Assembly: GCF_040567655.1 (NCBI RefSeq)
Contig: NZ_JBEXAC010000002.1
Coordinates: forward strand, 806,001 to 870,000
Length of the DNA stretch: 64,000 nucleotides
From: Chitinophaga sp. H8
GTDB lineage: Bacteria; Bacteroidota; Bacteroidia; Chitinophagales; Chitinophagaceae
Reading direction: 5' to 3'
This document shows, in pieces, positions 27,559 to 35,758 of this stretch. The notes beneath the pieces were generated by a model, which saw only the letters and a program-made list of their open reading frames with translations, was not told the DNA's origin and did not search any database. Within the stretch, counting starts at the first letter, position 1. Each line of letters opens with the position of its first letter. A program made the position numbers and the translations under genes.

Positions 27559-27661
27559 ATCCCGGAATGTCCTCCAAAATAAAAAACACCTTTCATTTTC
27601 CGTATAATAATTCATAGATTTAAAACTGCTATAAGGTCCTTATAATAATAATATCCACGCA

Positions 27662-29401
27662 ATGGCATTTGAAATTAAGAAACAAGGTAAATTTTACGAT
27701 GTCTGTATCGTAGGCTCCGGCGCTGGAGGCGGTATGGCAGCCAAAACACTTTCGGAAGCAGGCTTAAAAGTAGCGCTGCTGGAGGCGGGTCCTAAATATG
27801 ATCCTGCCGATCCTGAACAAGCTACCCAATTAAAATGGCCCTATGAATCGCCCCGCAGAGGTGCAGGTACGGTACGCGCTTTCGGCGACTTTGACGCTGC
27901 CTACGGCGGTTGGCAGATCGATGGGGAGCCCTACACCCGCAAAAACGGTACACAGTTCGACTGGTTCCGCTCCCGTATGCTGGGTGGACGTACCAACCAC
28001 TGGGGACGTATTTCACTCCGCTTTGGTCCGCGCGACTTCAAACACAAAAGCTATGATGGCCTGGGCGATGACTGGCCTATCAGCTATGATGATGTAAAAC
28101 CATTCTACGACAGGGTGGATAAAATGATCGGGGTATATGGTACAGTAGAAGGGATGCCCAATGAACCGGATGGTTATTTCCTCCCTCCTCCCAAACCACG
28201 CCTCCATGAGCTGATGATCAAAAAAGCCGCTGGCAAAATAGGTATTCCCGTGGTGCCCGCCCGGTTGTCTATCCTTACCCGCCCGGTAAATAAAGACCGC
28301 AGCCCATGTTTCTATTGCAGCCAATGTAATCGGGGCTGTACCGTGTATGGCGACTTCTCCTCGTCTTCTGTACTGGTGAAACCCGCGATGAAAACAGGCC
28401 ATGTAGACCTGTACGTGAATGCAATGGCACGCGAGGTGCTGACAGACAACACCGGCAAGGCTACGGGCGTATCTTATGTAGATAAGTCCGATATGCAGGA
28501 ATATGTGGTAAATGCCAAAGTAATCGTACTGGCCGCCAGCGCCTGCGAATCGGCCCGCCTGCTGCTCAACTCTAAATCTCCCAACCATCCTAACGGACTG
28601 GCCAACTCTTCCGGGGTGGTAGGTAAATACCTGCACGATTCTACCGGTGCTTCCCGGGGTGGTTTTATGCCACAGCTGATGGACCGCAAACGGTATAATG
28701 AAGATGGTACCGGTGGTATGCACCTCTATATTCCGTGGTGGGGCGATAACAAAAAACTGGACTTTGCCCGTGGTTATCATATCGAATTCTGGGGGGGTAT
28801 GGGTATGCCTTCCTATGGCTTTGGCTTTGGGATGGAAAACCAGAACGGTAAATACCCTACCCGCGATGGCAGTACCAAACCAGCTGGTGGATACGGTGCT
28901 TCCCTGAAAGATGATTACCGCCGCTTTTACGGTGCTGGTATCGGTTTTGCCGGTCGTGGTGAATGTATTGCCCGCGAGGACAACTATTGCGAAATAGATC
29001 CTAACGTAGTAGACAAGTTCGGTATTCCCGTGCTTCGCTTTAACTACACCTGGAGCGATCATGAAATCAAGCAGGCCAAACACATGCAGGATACTTTTGA
29101 AGAACTGCTTCACCAGGTAGGCGCAGTACCTAACGGTAGCAAGCCTGGTCCTGAATCCAAATATGGTCTTGAAAATCCGGGCAGAATCATCCACGAGGTA
29201 GGTACTACCCGTATGGGCGATGACCGCCAGCGCTCTGTGCTCAATAAATACGGCCAGGCACATGATGTAAAAAACCTTTTTGTGGTAGATGGCGGTTCTT
29301 TTGTGTCCCAGGCAGATAAAAACCCTACCTGGACCATCCTGGCACTGTCACTCCGTACATCGGAATACATCGTGGACGAATTGAAGAAACAAAATATTTA
29401 A
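27662..29401 (+). CDS. GMC family FAD-dependent oxidoreductase (sugar or sugar-acid dehydrogenase)
   Basis: The 579-residue flavoprotein has an N-terminal Rossmann motif (GSGAGGG) and a C-terminal GMC motif region 'VGTTRMGDD' to 'NPTWTILAL'. A cysteine cluster (Cys216, 219, 222, 226 in CFYCSQCNRGC) recalls the Fe-S-binding region of FAD-dependent glucose/gluconate dehydrogenase large subunits. It lacks its own export signal and is followed 52 bp later by a Tat-signal small subunit, which would carry it across the membrane. It probably oxidises an aldose or aldonate in the periplasm; no cytochrome c subunit is adjacent. Confidence 0.9.
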   Translation: MAFEIKKQGKFYDVCIVGSGAGGGMAAKTLSEAGLKVALLEAGPKYDPADPEQATQLKWPYESPRRGAGTVRAFGDFDAAYGGWQIDGEPYTRKNGTQFDWFRSRMLGGRTNHWGRISLRFGPRDFKHKSYDGLGDDWPISYDDVKPFYDRVDKMIGVYGTVEGMPNEPDGYFLPPPKPRLHELMIKKAAGKIGIPVVPARLSILTRPVNKDRSPCFYCSQCNRGCTVYGDFSSSSVLVKPAMKTGHVDLYVNAMAREVLTDNTGKATGVSYVDKSDMQEYVVNAKVIVLAASACESARLLLNSKSPNHPNGLANSSGVVGKYLHDSTGASRGGFMPQLMDRKRYNEDGTGGMHLYIPWWGDNKKLDFARGYHIEFWGGMGMPSYGFGFGMENQNGKYPTRDGSTKPAGGYGASLKDDYRRFYGAGIGFAGRGECIAREDNYCEIDPNVVDKFGIPVLRFNYTWSDHEIKQAKHMQDTFEELLHQVGAVPNGSKPGPESKYGLENPGRIIHEVGTTRMGDDRQRSVLNKYGQAHDVKNLFVVDGGSFVSQADKNPTWTILALSLRTSEYIVDELKKQNI

Positions 29402-29453
29402 TGCAGGCTCCTGCAAAGGACCGTATTTACCATAACATTCAAACACTAATAAT

Positions 29454-30149
29454 ATGGATAGAAGAGAATCCCTGAAAGCACTTGCACTGGGAACTTTATC
29501 TGTAGGCACCCTCCTCGGTGCTGCCGGCTGTGATGATAAAACAGCTACCGGTGATAAAAAAGGTGCTGCCACCGCAGGTGGTGGTGTATATGGCCGCACA
29601 CCGGAAGAAAAAGAAAGAGATGCTAAACTCAATGCGGAAAAATTCTTCACCGACCAGGAAATGAAGACCATTACCGTATTGGCAGATATTATCATTCCGG
29701 CAGATGATCACTCCGGCAGTGCTTCTGATGCTAAAGTGGCCGACTTCATCGAATTTACCGTAAAAGATCAGCCGCAGTATCAACACCCGATGCGGGGTGG
29801 CCTCCGCTGGCTGGATATGCAATGCCTGAAACGCCACAACAAGGTGTTTACCGATTGCGCTAAACCTCAACAGCTGGAACTGGTAGACATGATCGCCTAT
29901 CCGGAAAAAGCGGCGCCTGACATGAGCCAGGGCGTCACCTTTTTCAATATGATGCGCAACCTCACCGCTACCGGATTCTTTACCAGCAAAATAGGAATCA
30001 AAGACCTCGGTTATGTAGGCAACACCCCTAATGAATGGGATGGGGTGCCTGCTGATGTACTGAAACAGTACAACCTGGCATATGATGAAAAAACACTGGC
30101 GCAATGCCTCAAAATTGAGGACCGTAATAAAATCATGACCTGGGATTAA
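29454..30149 (+). CDS. Gluconate 2-dehydrogenase subunit 3 family protein, Tat lipoprotein
   Basis: The 231-residue protein has a twin-arginine leader (MDRRESLKALALG) ending in a lipobox-like GAAGC, a charged/Gly linker, and the subunit-3 domain from 'FFTDQEMKTITVLADIIIPADD'. Small subunits of this family act as export chaperones for the GMC partner encoded just upstream. The lipobox suggests that the complex is tethered to a membrane. A strong terminator follows at 30173-30212. Confidence 0.9.
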   Translation: MDRRESLKALALGTLSVGTLLGAAGCDDKTATGDKKGAATAGGGVYGRTPEEKERDAKLNAEKFFTDQEMKTITVLADIIIPADDHSGSASDAKVADFIEFTVKDQPQYQHPMRGGLRWLDMQCLKRHNKVFTDCAKPQQLELVDMIAYPEKAAPDMSQGVTFFNMMRNLTATGFFTSKIGIKDLGYVGNTPNEWDGVPADVLKQYNLAYDEKTLAQCLKIEDRNKIMTWD

Positions 30150-30172
30150 ACCGTTCAGGGATCACCAAAATG

Positions 30173-30212
30173 CAACAAGGGCTGGCTGAAGTATTTCAGG
30201 CAGCCCTTGTTG
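30173..30212 (+). terminator. Hairpin terminator of the dehydrogenase operon
   Basis: An 18-base arm at 30173-30190 pairs with 30195-30212 with one mismatch around a 4-base loop, followed by a short U-rich run (TTT). It ends just before the inverted-repeat element. Confidence 0.8.
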
Positions 30213-30217
30213 TTTAG

Positions 30218-30722
30218 AAGCTGTTAGCTCGATGTAGCTGAAAAAAGCTACGAGCTTCGGGCTATGAACTACGAGCAAAAATGCAGCGGATGTTTTTAAA
30301 CTATTAACTGAATATGGGGAAGGCCCATGTACTTACAGCGGTAACCAATTTCTCTCCGTCATCAGGTATTTGCCGAAAGCGCTAAAAATCCGGATAAACC
30401 TCTACCTTAAAGCATAGTTGAGCTATAGTTGAAGCATAGTTAAAGCATAGTTAAAGCGTTCTATAGATATGGTTGAGCTATGGTTGAAGCATGGTTGAAG
30501 CATAGTTAAAGCATAGATAGAGCATAGATAGAGCATAGATAGAGTATGAAGAGTGCATAAGAGAGAATCTGCCCGAAACCCCTTATTATGGCAAAACTGC
30601 TACTCAAGGGGTGAGATAATGCCATTTGCACACTCACCCTTCAAAAATACCCGCTGCATTTTTGCTCGTAGTTCATAGCCCGAAGCCCGTAGCTCTCCTC
30701 CGCTACATTGAGCTAAATGCTT
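30218..30722. repeat. 505-bp non-coding element bounded by 72-bp inverted repeats
   Basis: The arms 30218-30289 and 30651-30722 are inverted copies, 64 of 72 positions identical, with an unbroken 36-bp identical stretch at the inner ends. The outer half of each arm also contains a small hairpin (left: GTAGCT/AGCTAC). The inside holds 120 bp of plain sequence, thirteen 11-bp tandem units (30410-30552), and a smaller inverted repeat (AAGGGGTGAG near 30606 with CTCACCCTT near 30633). No plausible protein is encoded. The element fills the gap between two convergent genes and its right arm ends inside the POT gene's stop codon. A MITE-like origin is inferred. Confidence 0.85.
30410..30552 (+). repeat. 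Thirteen tandem 11-bp units (consensus AAGCATAGTTA)
   Basis: Thirteen adjacent 11-base units fill 143 bp without a gap. Most differ from AAGCATAGTTA at one to three places; the fifth (30454-30464) and sixth (30465-30475) are the most diverged. The last four drift to GAGCATAGATA. The unit length is close to one DNA helical turn and not a multiple of three, so it is non-coding. Confidence 0.85.
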
Positions 30723-32361
30723 ACTTAACATATGCCCGGAAAATACCATTCAGCCAGCGCAGCATCAGGAATATTACTACCGCAGCTGCGCCCAGCAATA
30801 CAAAGTTGATCAGGAAGTAGTTGGCTTTATCTTCATAGTTATCCCACATGGTGGCCAGTATACCCGATAATTTATTACCAATGGAAGTAGCCAGGAACCA
30901 CCCTCCCATCATGAGGGAGGTAATGCGGGGCGGGCTGAGCTTAGACACCAGGGACAAACCCATTGGGCTCAGGCATAGCTCACCCAGGGTCACCAGGCCG
31001 TAACAACCAATCAGCCACCAGGGGGATGCTTTGATCTGCCCGTTACTGCAATAATATACCGCCCCCACCATCATGAGGGTAGACAAGGCTGAAATGGCCA
31101 GGCCCCAGGCAATCTTTCCGGGAGTAGTAGGCTCCTGGTTCCGTTTCCGCAGCCACCCAAAAAAGAGAACGACCAAAGGCGTCAAGGTAATGACAAAAAA
31201 CGGGTTGACCGACTGGAACAATTCTGTATTGGCCAGGTTGATACTTTCTCCGGCAGGAGGCATTTTTTCCGGTGCCACATTCTTGAAATAAGGATCCAGC
31301 CCCCATGTTTTCACCGGCTTACCGGCTTCATCTTTGATGATCTTAAACTCATGATCATAAGCTACTACAGAGTCGGGCTGATTATGCACCTTTTCTACGA
31401 GATAAAGTTGCTCGGCCGGCTTTTCTATCGCTACAGGCACTTCCCGGTCAGTATAATAATGCGCCCAGGTAGTCAGGGCGGTACCATTTTGTTTAAACAC
31501 GGCCCAGAATACAATAGATACCGCAAAAATAGCCAACAAGGCGGCTACCGGCTTCTTATCATTGGCAGAAGCTTTGACAAACAGAGAACCGAAGAAAATC
31601 AGGATGGGGATGCAGGCAAAGATGAAGGCATCTGTAGAATCTGATCCGAAGATATTGCCCGGAATAAACCAGGCGGCAATACCTACTGCCAGCGCAGGCA
31701 TAAATACCACAGAGAAAATACGGTTCAGCGGCATATCTCCGGCTTCCTGTGGCTTGCGCACATCGGCATGTTTATAATGTTTCATCCCGATAATAAAAAT
31801 GATCACGCCCAGGAACATCCCCACGCCAGCCGCTGTAAAGGCAGCTCCCCAGCCAATGGTATTTCTCAAAAAGGCCGCAAAGAAATTGCAGATCAATGCT
31901 CCCACGTTAATACCCATATAAAAGATATTATACCCGGTATCTTTGTTTTTCCTGTAAGGCTCATCGTTATATACATTACCCAGTAAGGTGGAAATATTGG
32001 GCTTAAAAAAGCCGTTTCCGATGCAGATCAACCCCAGGGAAATATAAAAAACGGTAAGGTTGTGCACAGCCAGTCCCAGGTATCCTATGCCCATTAATAT
32101 CCCTCCGATAATAACAGAACGGGTATACCCCAGTTTACGGTCGGCGATCAGTCCTCCCAAAAAAGGAGTCAGATAAACGAAAGCAATGAAAGTACCAAAA
32201 ATGTCAGCTGCTGTTCGCCGATCCATGCCCCATCCGCCTTTGGCTGTATCTGTAAGGTATAACTGGAAGATGCCCAGGATGAGATAAAAGCCAAATCTCT
32301 CCCACATTTCAGAGAAAAAAAGAAACGGCAAAGCCGTTGGATGTTTGCGCATAGCAGGCAT
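30721..32361 (-). CDS. POT/PTR2 family peptide:proton symporter
   Basis: The 546-residue membrane protein has about 12-14 helices and the POT motifs: 'FLFFSEMWERFGFY' (ExxER proton-coupling motif in helix 1) and 'GFFKPNISTLLG' in helix 4. A long loop between residues about 270 and 380 (with 'HNQPDSVVAYDHEFKI') is an insertion typical of Bacteroidota members. It imports di- and tripeptides with protons. The stop codon lies on the outer edge of the right inverted repeat of the 505-bp element. Confidence 0.92.
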   Translation of the reverse strand: MPAMRKHPTALPFLFFSEMWERFGFYLILGIFQLYLTDTAKGGWGMDRRTAADIFGTFIAFVYLTPFLGGLIADRKLGYTRSVIIGGILMGIGYLGLAVHNLTVFYISLGLICIGNGFFKPNISTLLGNVYNDEPYRKNKDTGYNIFYMGINVGALICNFFAAFLRNTIGWGAAFTAAGVGMFLGVIIFIIGMKHYKHADVRKPQEAGDMPLNRIFSVVFMPALAVGIAAWFIPGNIFGSDSTDAFIFACIPILIFFGSLFVKASANDKKPVAALLAIFAVSIVFWAVFKQNGTALTTWAHYYTDREVPVAIEKPAEQLYLVEKVHNQPDSVVAYDHEFKIIKDEAGKPVKTWGLDPYFKNVAPEKMPPAGESINLANTELFQSVNPFFVITLTPLVVLFFGWLRKRNQEPTTPGKIAWGLAISALSTLMMVGAVYYCSNGQIKASPWWLIGCYGLVTLGELCLSPMGLSLVSKLSPPRITSLMMGGWFLATSIGNKLSGILATMWDNYEDKANYFLINFVLLGAAAVVIFLMLRWLNGIFRAYVK

Positions 32362-32541
32362 GACGATTGTTTTGGTAAAACGCTAAAAATAGGAAAGTTT
32401 ATTGAAAACAAGCCACCGGCTTACCTCTTATCTTGCTTTTGCTAAACAATTAGCTCCAGGGGCTGCTTTCAGGCCATTCATACATCTAATTGCTATTTTA
32501 AAATATTTTTCTTTTATATTGATCTCAAATTTTTGTTACTC

Positions 32542-33996
32542 ATGGTCCAGGAAAAAAACAATAATGACAACCACGTTTCAAGACGGTCATTTATTAAAAG
32601 CGGGGCAGTCACTGCTGCCGGCTTTATGATCGTTCCCCGTCACGTATTAGGTGGTAAAGGTTTTACTGCCCCCAGCGATCGCCTCAGAGTAGCCGGTATC
32701 GGTGTAGGCGGTAAAGGTGAAAGCGATCTTAGTGAAATTGCAAAAGGTCCGGTAGACGTACCTTTCCTGTGCGACGTAGATGAACGTCGCGCGGTTGCTT
32801 CCAGAAAACGTTTCCCTAACGCCAAATTCTATAAGGATTTCCGGGAAATGCTGGAAAAAGAACATAAAAATCTGGATGCGGTAACCGTATCTACACCAGA
32901 TCATAACCACGCTATCCAGGCGATGGCTGCCATGCAACTGGGCAAACACGTATACGTGCAAAAACCCTTAACGCATGATATCTATGAGGCCCGTATGCTC
33001 ACTGAAGCGTCTAAACGCTATAAAGTAGTAGGCCAAATGGGTAACCAGGGCTCTTCCGGTGATGGGGTGCGTAAGCTGATGGAATGGTATAATGCCGGCC
33101 TGATCGGTGATGTACACACCGTATATTGCTGGACAGACCGTCCCGTATGGCCACAAGGTATTCCCTGGTCTGCCAATAAAGCAGAAATACCAAAGGAACT
33201 GGATTGGGATCTCTGGTTAGGTACCGCTCCTTACAAGGATTATGTAGATAAACTGGTGCCCTTCAACTGGCGCGGCTGGTGGGACTACGGTACCGGTGCT
33301 TTAGGTGATATGGGTTGCCATATCATTGAGCCTCCTTTCCGTGTACTGGGTCTTAAATACCCCTCTTCTGTAGAATGCAGCGTGGGTAGCGTATATGTAG
33401 ATGAGTTCAAGCGCGGGTATTTCCCGGACAGCTGCCCTCCGTCTTCCCACGTAATCCTGACCTTCCCCGGTAAAAATGGTAAAAATGTAACCGTACACTG
33501 GATGGATGGCGGTATTCAGCCACAACGTCCGGAAGAACTCGGGCCCACCGAAACTTTTGGTGATGGTGGTAATGGTGCCCTGTTTATCGGTACTAAAGGT
33601 AAAATGATGTGTGGTACCTATGGTATGAACCCCACCTTATTGCCTACCTCCCGTACACAACAGATCAAGGTGAAAGAAACCATTGCACGTGTACCGGAAG
33701 GACACTATGTACAATGGGTAAATGCCGCGATTGCAGGTTATGGCAGCGACAAGGCGAAGAACCTCAGTTCTCCGTTCGAAATTGCCGGCCCGCTTACAGA
33801 AAGCCTGCTGATGGCTAACCTGTCTATCCGCAGCTTTGATATCCGTAAACCAAAAGCGGATAACAAAGGTTTCGACTACCCTGGCCGTTACATTAAACTG
33901 CTGTGGGATGGTCCTAACATGAGGGTCACCAACTTTGATGATGCTAACCAGTTCGTAAAACGCGAATACCGCCAGGGCTGGAAATTAGGCGTATAA
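32542..33996 (+). CDS. Tat-exported Gfo/Idh/MocA family oxidoreductase
   Basis: The ATG at 32542 (MVQEKNNND) gives 484 residues; the TTG three codons earlier is less likely. A twin-arginine leader (SRRSFIKSGAVTAAG) is followed by an N-terminal Rossmann fold and the EKP-like catalytic motif here read as 'VQKPLTHD'. The Glu is replaced by Gln. The C-terminal domain is large and Gly/Pro-rich. Exported NAD(P)-binding enzymes of this type often act on sugars as glycosidases or oxidoreductases with tightly bound cofactor. The substrate is unknown. A hairpin terminator follows. Confidence 0.9.
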   Translation: MVQEKNNNDNHVSRRSFIKSGAVTAAGFMIVPRHVLGGKGFTAPSDRLRVAGIGVGGKGESDLSEIAKGPVDVPFLCDVDERRAVASRKRFPNAKFYKDFREMLEKEHKNLDAVTVSTPDHNHAIQAMAAMQLGKHVYVQKPLTHDIYEARMLTEASKRYKVVGQMGNQGSSGDGVRKLMEWYNAGLIGDVHTVYCWTDRPVWPQGIPWSANKAEIPKELDWDLWLGTAPYKDYVDKLVPFNWRGWWDYGTGALGDMGCHIIEPPFRVLGLKYPSSVECSVGSVYVDEFKRGYFPDSCPPSSHVILTFPGKNGKNVTVHWMDGGIQPQRPEELGPTETFGDGGNGALFIGTKGKMMCGTYGMNPTLLPTSRTQQIKVKETIARVPEGHYVQWVNAAIAGYGSDKAKNLSSPFEIAGPLTESLLMANLSIRSFDIRKPKADNKGFDYPGRYIKLLWDGPNMRVTNFDDANQFVKREYRQGWKLGV

Positions 33997-34022
33997 ATTT
34001 AATAACAGCTTGTCAATAAAAC

Positions 34023-34051
34023 AGGGCTGGCCATCTAGTATGGCCGGCCCT
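34023..34051 (+). terminator. Hairpin terminator after the Gfo/Idh/MocA gene
   Basis: A 12-bp stem (AGGGCTGGCCAT at 34023-34034 with 34040-34051, one G-U pair) and a 5-base loop, followed by TTATTGTTT. Confidence 0.8.
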
Positions 34052-34167
34052 TATTGTTTGGGCTTTTAGCGCTAAAGAAACGCTGCTCAACCGGCAGTTT
34101 GTCTGCTAAAAACCGTATATTAGACATAGTAGTTGAAGTACTCATCCATAACCTCCAAAAAAATACT

Positions 34168-35178
34168 ATGAGATTATTCACCGGGCTGCTCCTGCTCGTG
34201 TCCCTGTCATTATGGGGCCAATCCAAAAAGGCATTACCTGTTATTGATATGCATTTACATGCCCTTCCTGCTAACTGGGAAGGCCCGCCGCCGGTGGGGA
34301 TGTGCGCTCCTTTTGAACATTGGAGCGTACACGATCCCAGGGAAAGCGGGATGAACTACGTTATCAATACCCTTACTAAAAACCTGTATTGCAACGGCAC
34401 CGGTTTTATGTCTCCCTCTACAGATGATTCGGTAATGACCGAAACACTTAAAGTGATGCGGCAATACAATGTTTACGGGGTTACCAGCGGGTTTACTTAT
34501 GATATCGTTCAAAAGTGGTACAACTACGACAGTTCCCGCATTATTCCCGGAATGGCATTTGCTACCGGTATGAAATTGCCCGTAGATACTTTGCGCAAAT
34601 GGTTCTCTTCCGGAAAAATAAAAGTATTCGGAGAAATTAGTACACAATATGAAGGCATCACACTTTCAGATAGCATTATGGAACCTTATCTTGCTATGGC
34701 CGAAGAACTGGATATACCTGTGAGTGTGCATGTGGGTCCCGGTCCGCCCGGGATAGCCTATGCCAATAGCCCGGGATACAGGGCCAGACTTCATAGTGCC
34801 CTGGTCATCGAGGAGGCGCTGATACGACATCCCAAACTCCGGGTAATTGTAGCGCATGCCGGATGGCCCATGATAGATGATATGCTGGCAGTCCTGTATA
34901 CACATCCCCAGGTGTATGTTGACCTGGGCATTATCTGCTACGGGTTTCCCAAAAAGGAATTCTACGGATATTTACAAAGGCTGGTGGATGCAGGCTTTGG
35001 AAAACGGATCTGCTTTGGTACCGACCAGATGATCTGGCCACAAACTATCGCTGCCGGAATTGCTACTATCCAGCAGGCTAGCTTCCTGTCTGCCGCACAA
35101 AAAAGAGATATCCTCTATAATAATGCTGCCAGGTTTTTAAGGTTAAGTGAGCAGGATCAGCAAGAGCATTACCGGTAG
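34168..35178 (+). CDS. Secreted amidohydrolase family protein
   Basis: The ATG at 34168 (MRLFTGLLLLVSLSLWGQ) gives a signal peptide and 336 residues; the longer frame starts inside the terminator. The metal-binding start 'PVIDMHLH' is a D-x-H-x-H motif, with later conserved elements 'SVHVGPG', 'RVIVAHAGWP' and 'CFGTDQM' supplying further His and Asp ligands. This fits the Amidohydro_2 group, which includes metal-dependent hydrolases and decarboxylases. The exported location is unusual for the decarboxylases, so a hydrolase is more likely. Substrate unknown. Confidence 0.88.
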   Translation: MRLFTGLLLLVSLSLWGQSKKALPVIDMHLHALPANWEGPPPVGMCAPFEHWSVHDPRESGMNYVINTLTKNLYCNGTGFMSPSTDDSVMTETLKVMRQYNVYGVTSGFTYDIVQKWYNYDSSRIIPGMAFATGMKLPVDTLRKWFSSGKIKVFGEISTQYEGITLSDSIMEPYLAMAEELDIPVSVHVGPGPPGIAYANSPGYRARLHSALVIEEALIRHPKLRVIVAHAGWPMIDDMLAVLYTHPQVYVDLGIICYGFPKKEFYGYLQRLVDAGFGKRICFGTDQMIWPQTIAAGIATIQQASFLSAAQKRDILYNNAARFLRLSEQDQQEHYR

Positions 35179-35278
35179 CGCCGGTATCTCTTCATCCGGC
35201 TTTCGCTTTGCTTTTTTACAGTTGCTTTATGTATTTTTACAAGGCCTGCCCTGCCTATCAATTGCTATAAAAAAAGTT

Positions 35279-35653
35279 ATGCGATACAGCTACCTGTTGG
35301 CCAGCAATATCTCCTTTGAAGGCTATAACGCTGGTGATATCAAAACTACTTTTCTGAAAGATAATGTGGCAGTAGGTACTTCCCGGGCAGACACTATTTC
35401 CATTACCATCAGCTCCGTTACCCAATCAGCTGTATTACGATACACCATTACAGAAAAAGATGCTGTCAAAAATGTTTACGGACAGGAATTCAAACCCGTT
35501 ATTGGCGTAAAACTGGATGCCCTGGTGCTCCTGGCGGGCACACCTGTTCCGGTGGGTACTATCAGTACTAATTATTATGCTAAAGGGGCCGGCCTGATAC
35601 AGGTAGATCGCGAAACAGATACCACCCGCCTTAAAAGCTATACCATCAGGTAG
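35279..35653 (+). pseudogene. Possible remnant of a secreted lipoprotein, C-terminal part only
   Basis: A 124-residue frame from ATG 35279 lacks any signal sequence. Its end ('STNYYAKGAGLIQVDRETDTTRLKSYTIR') looks like the C-terminus of the common Bacteroidota lipoproteins that finish 'YAKGIGL...LKSY'. A full-length relative would have an N-terminal leader and another domain, absent here because the amidohydrolase gene ends just upstream. It may be a truncated gene or a short cytoplasmic protein; the first is favoured. Confidence 0.45.
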
Positions 35654-35758
35654 TCACAGACAAACCTACTGCATTACGGAATTGTTTATACGAATACCGG
35701 CAACGGAATTTCATCTTCCTATGTTCATCCATGTTTTCATTAGTTATAACGGCAACAG

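Noticed and set aside
28013..29263. 416-codon frame on the minus strand inside the GMC dehydrogenase gene
   Set aside because: A long shadow frame of a GC-richer gene. The plus-strand protein has intact GMC motifs throughout, and this frame has none.
30218..30722. Possibility that the inverted-repeat element is a retron or CRISPR-like locus
   Set aside because: No reverse transcriptase, no cas genes, no spacers; the tandem units are contiguous 11-mers without spacers.
30626..30820. 64-codon frame through the right arm of the inverted repeat
   Set aside because: It crosses the arm and the end of the POT gene on the opposite strand, with no features of a real protein.
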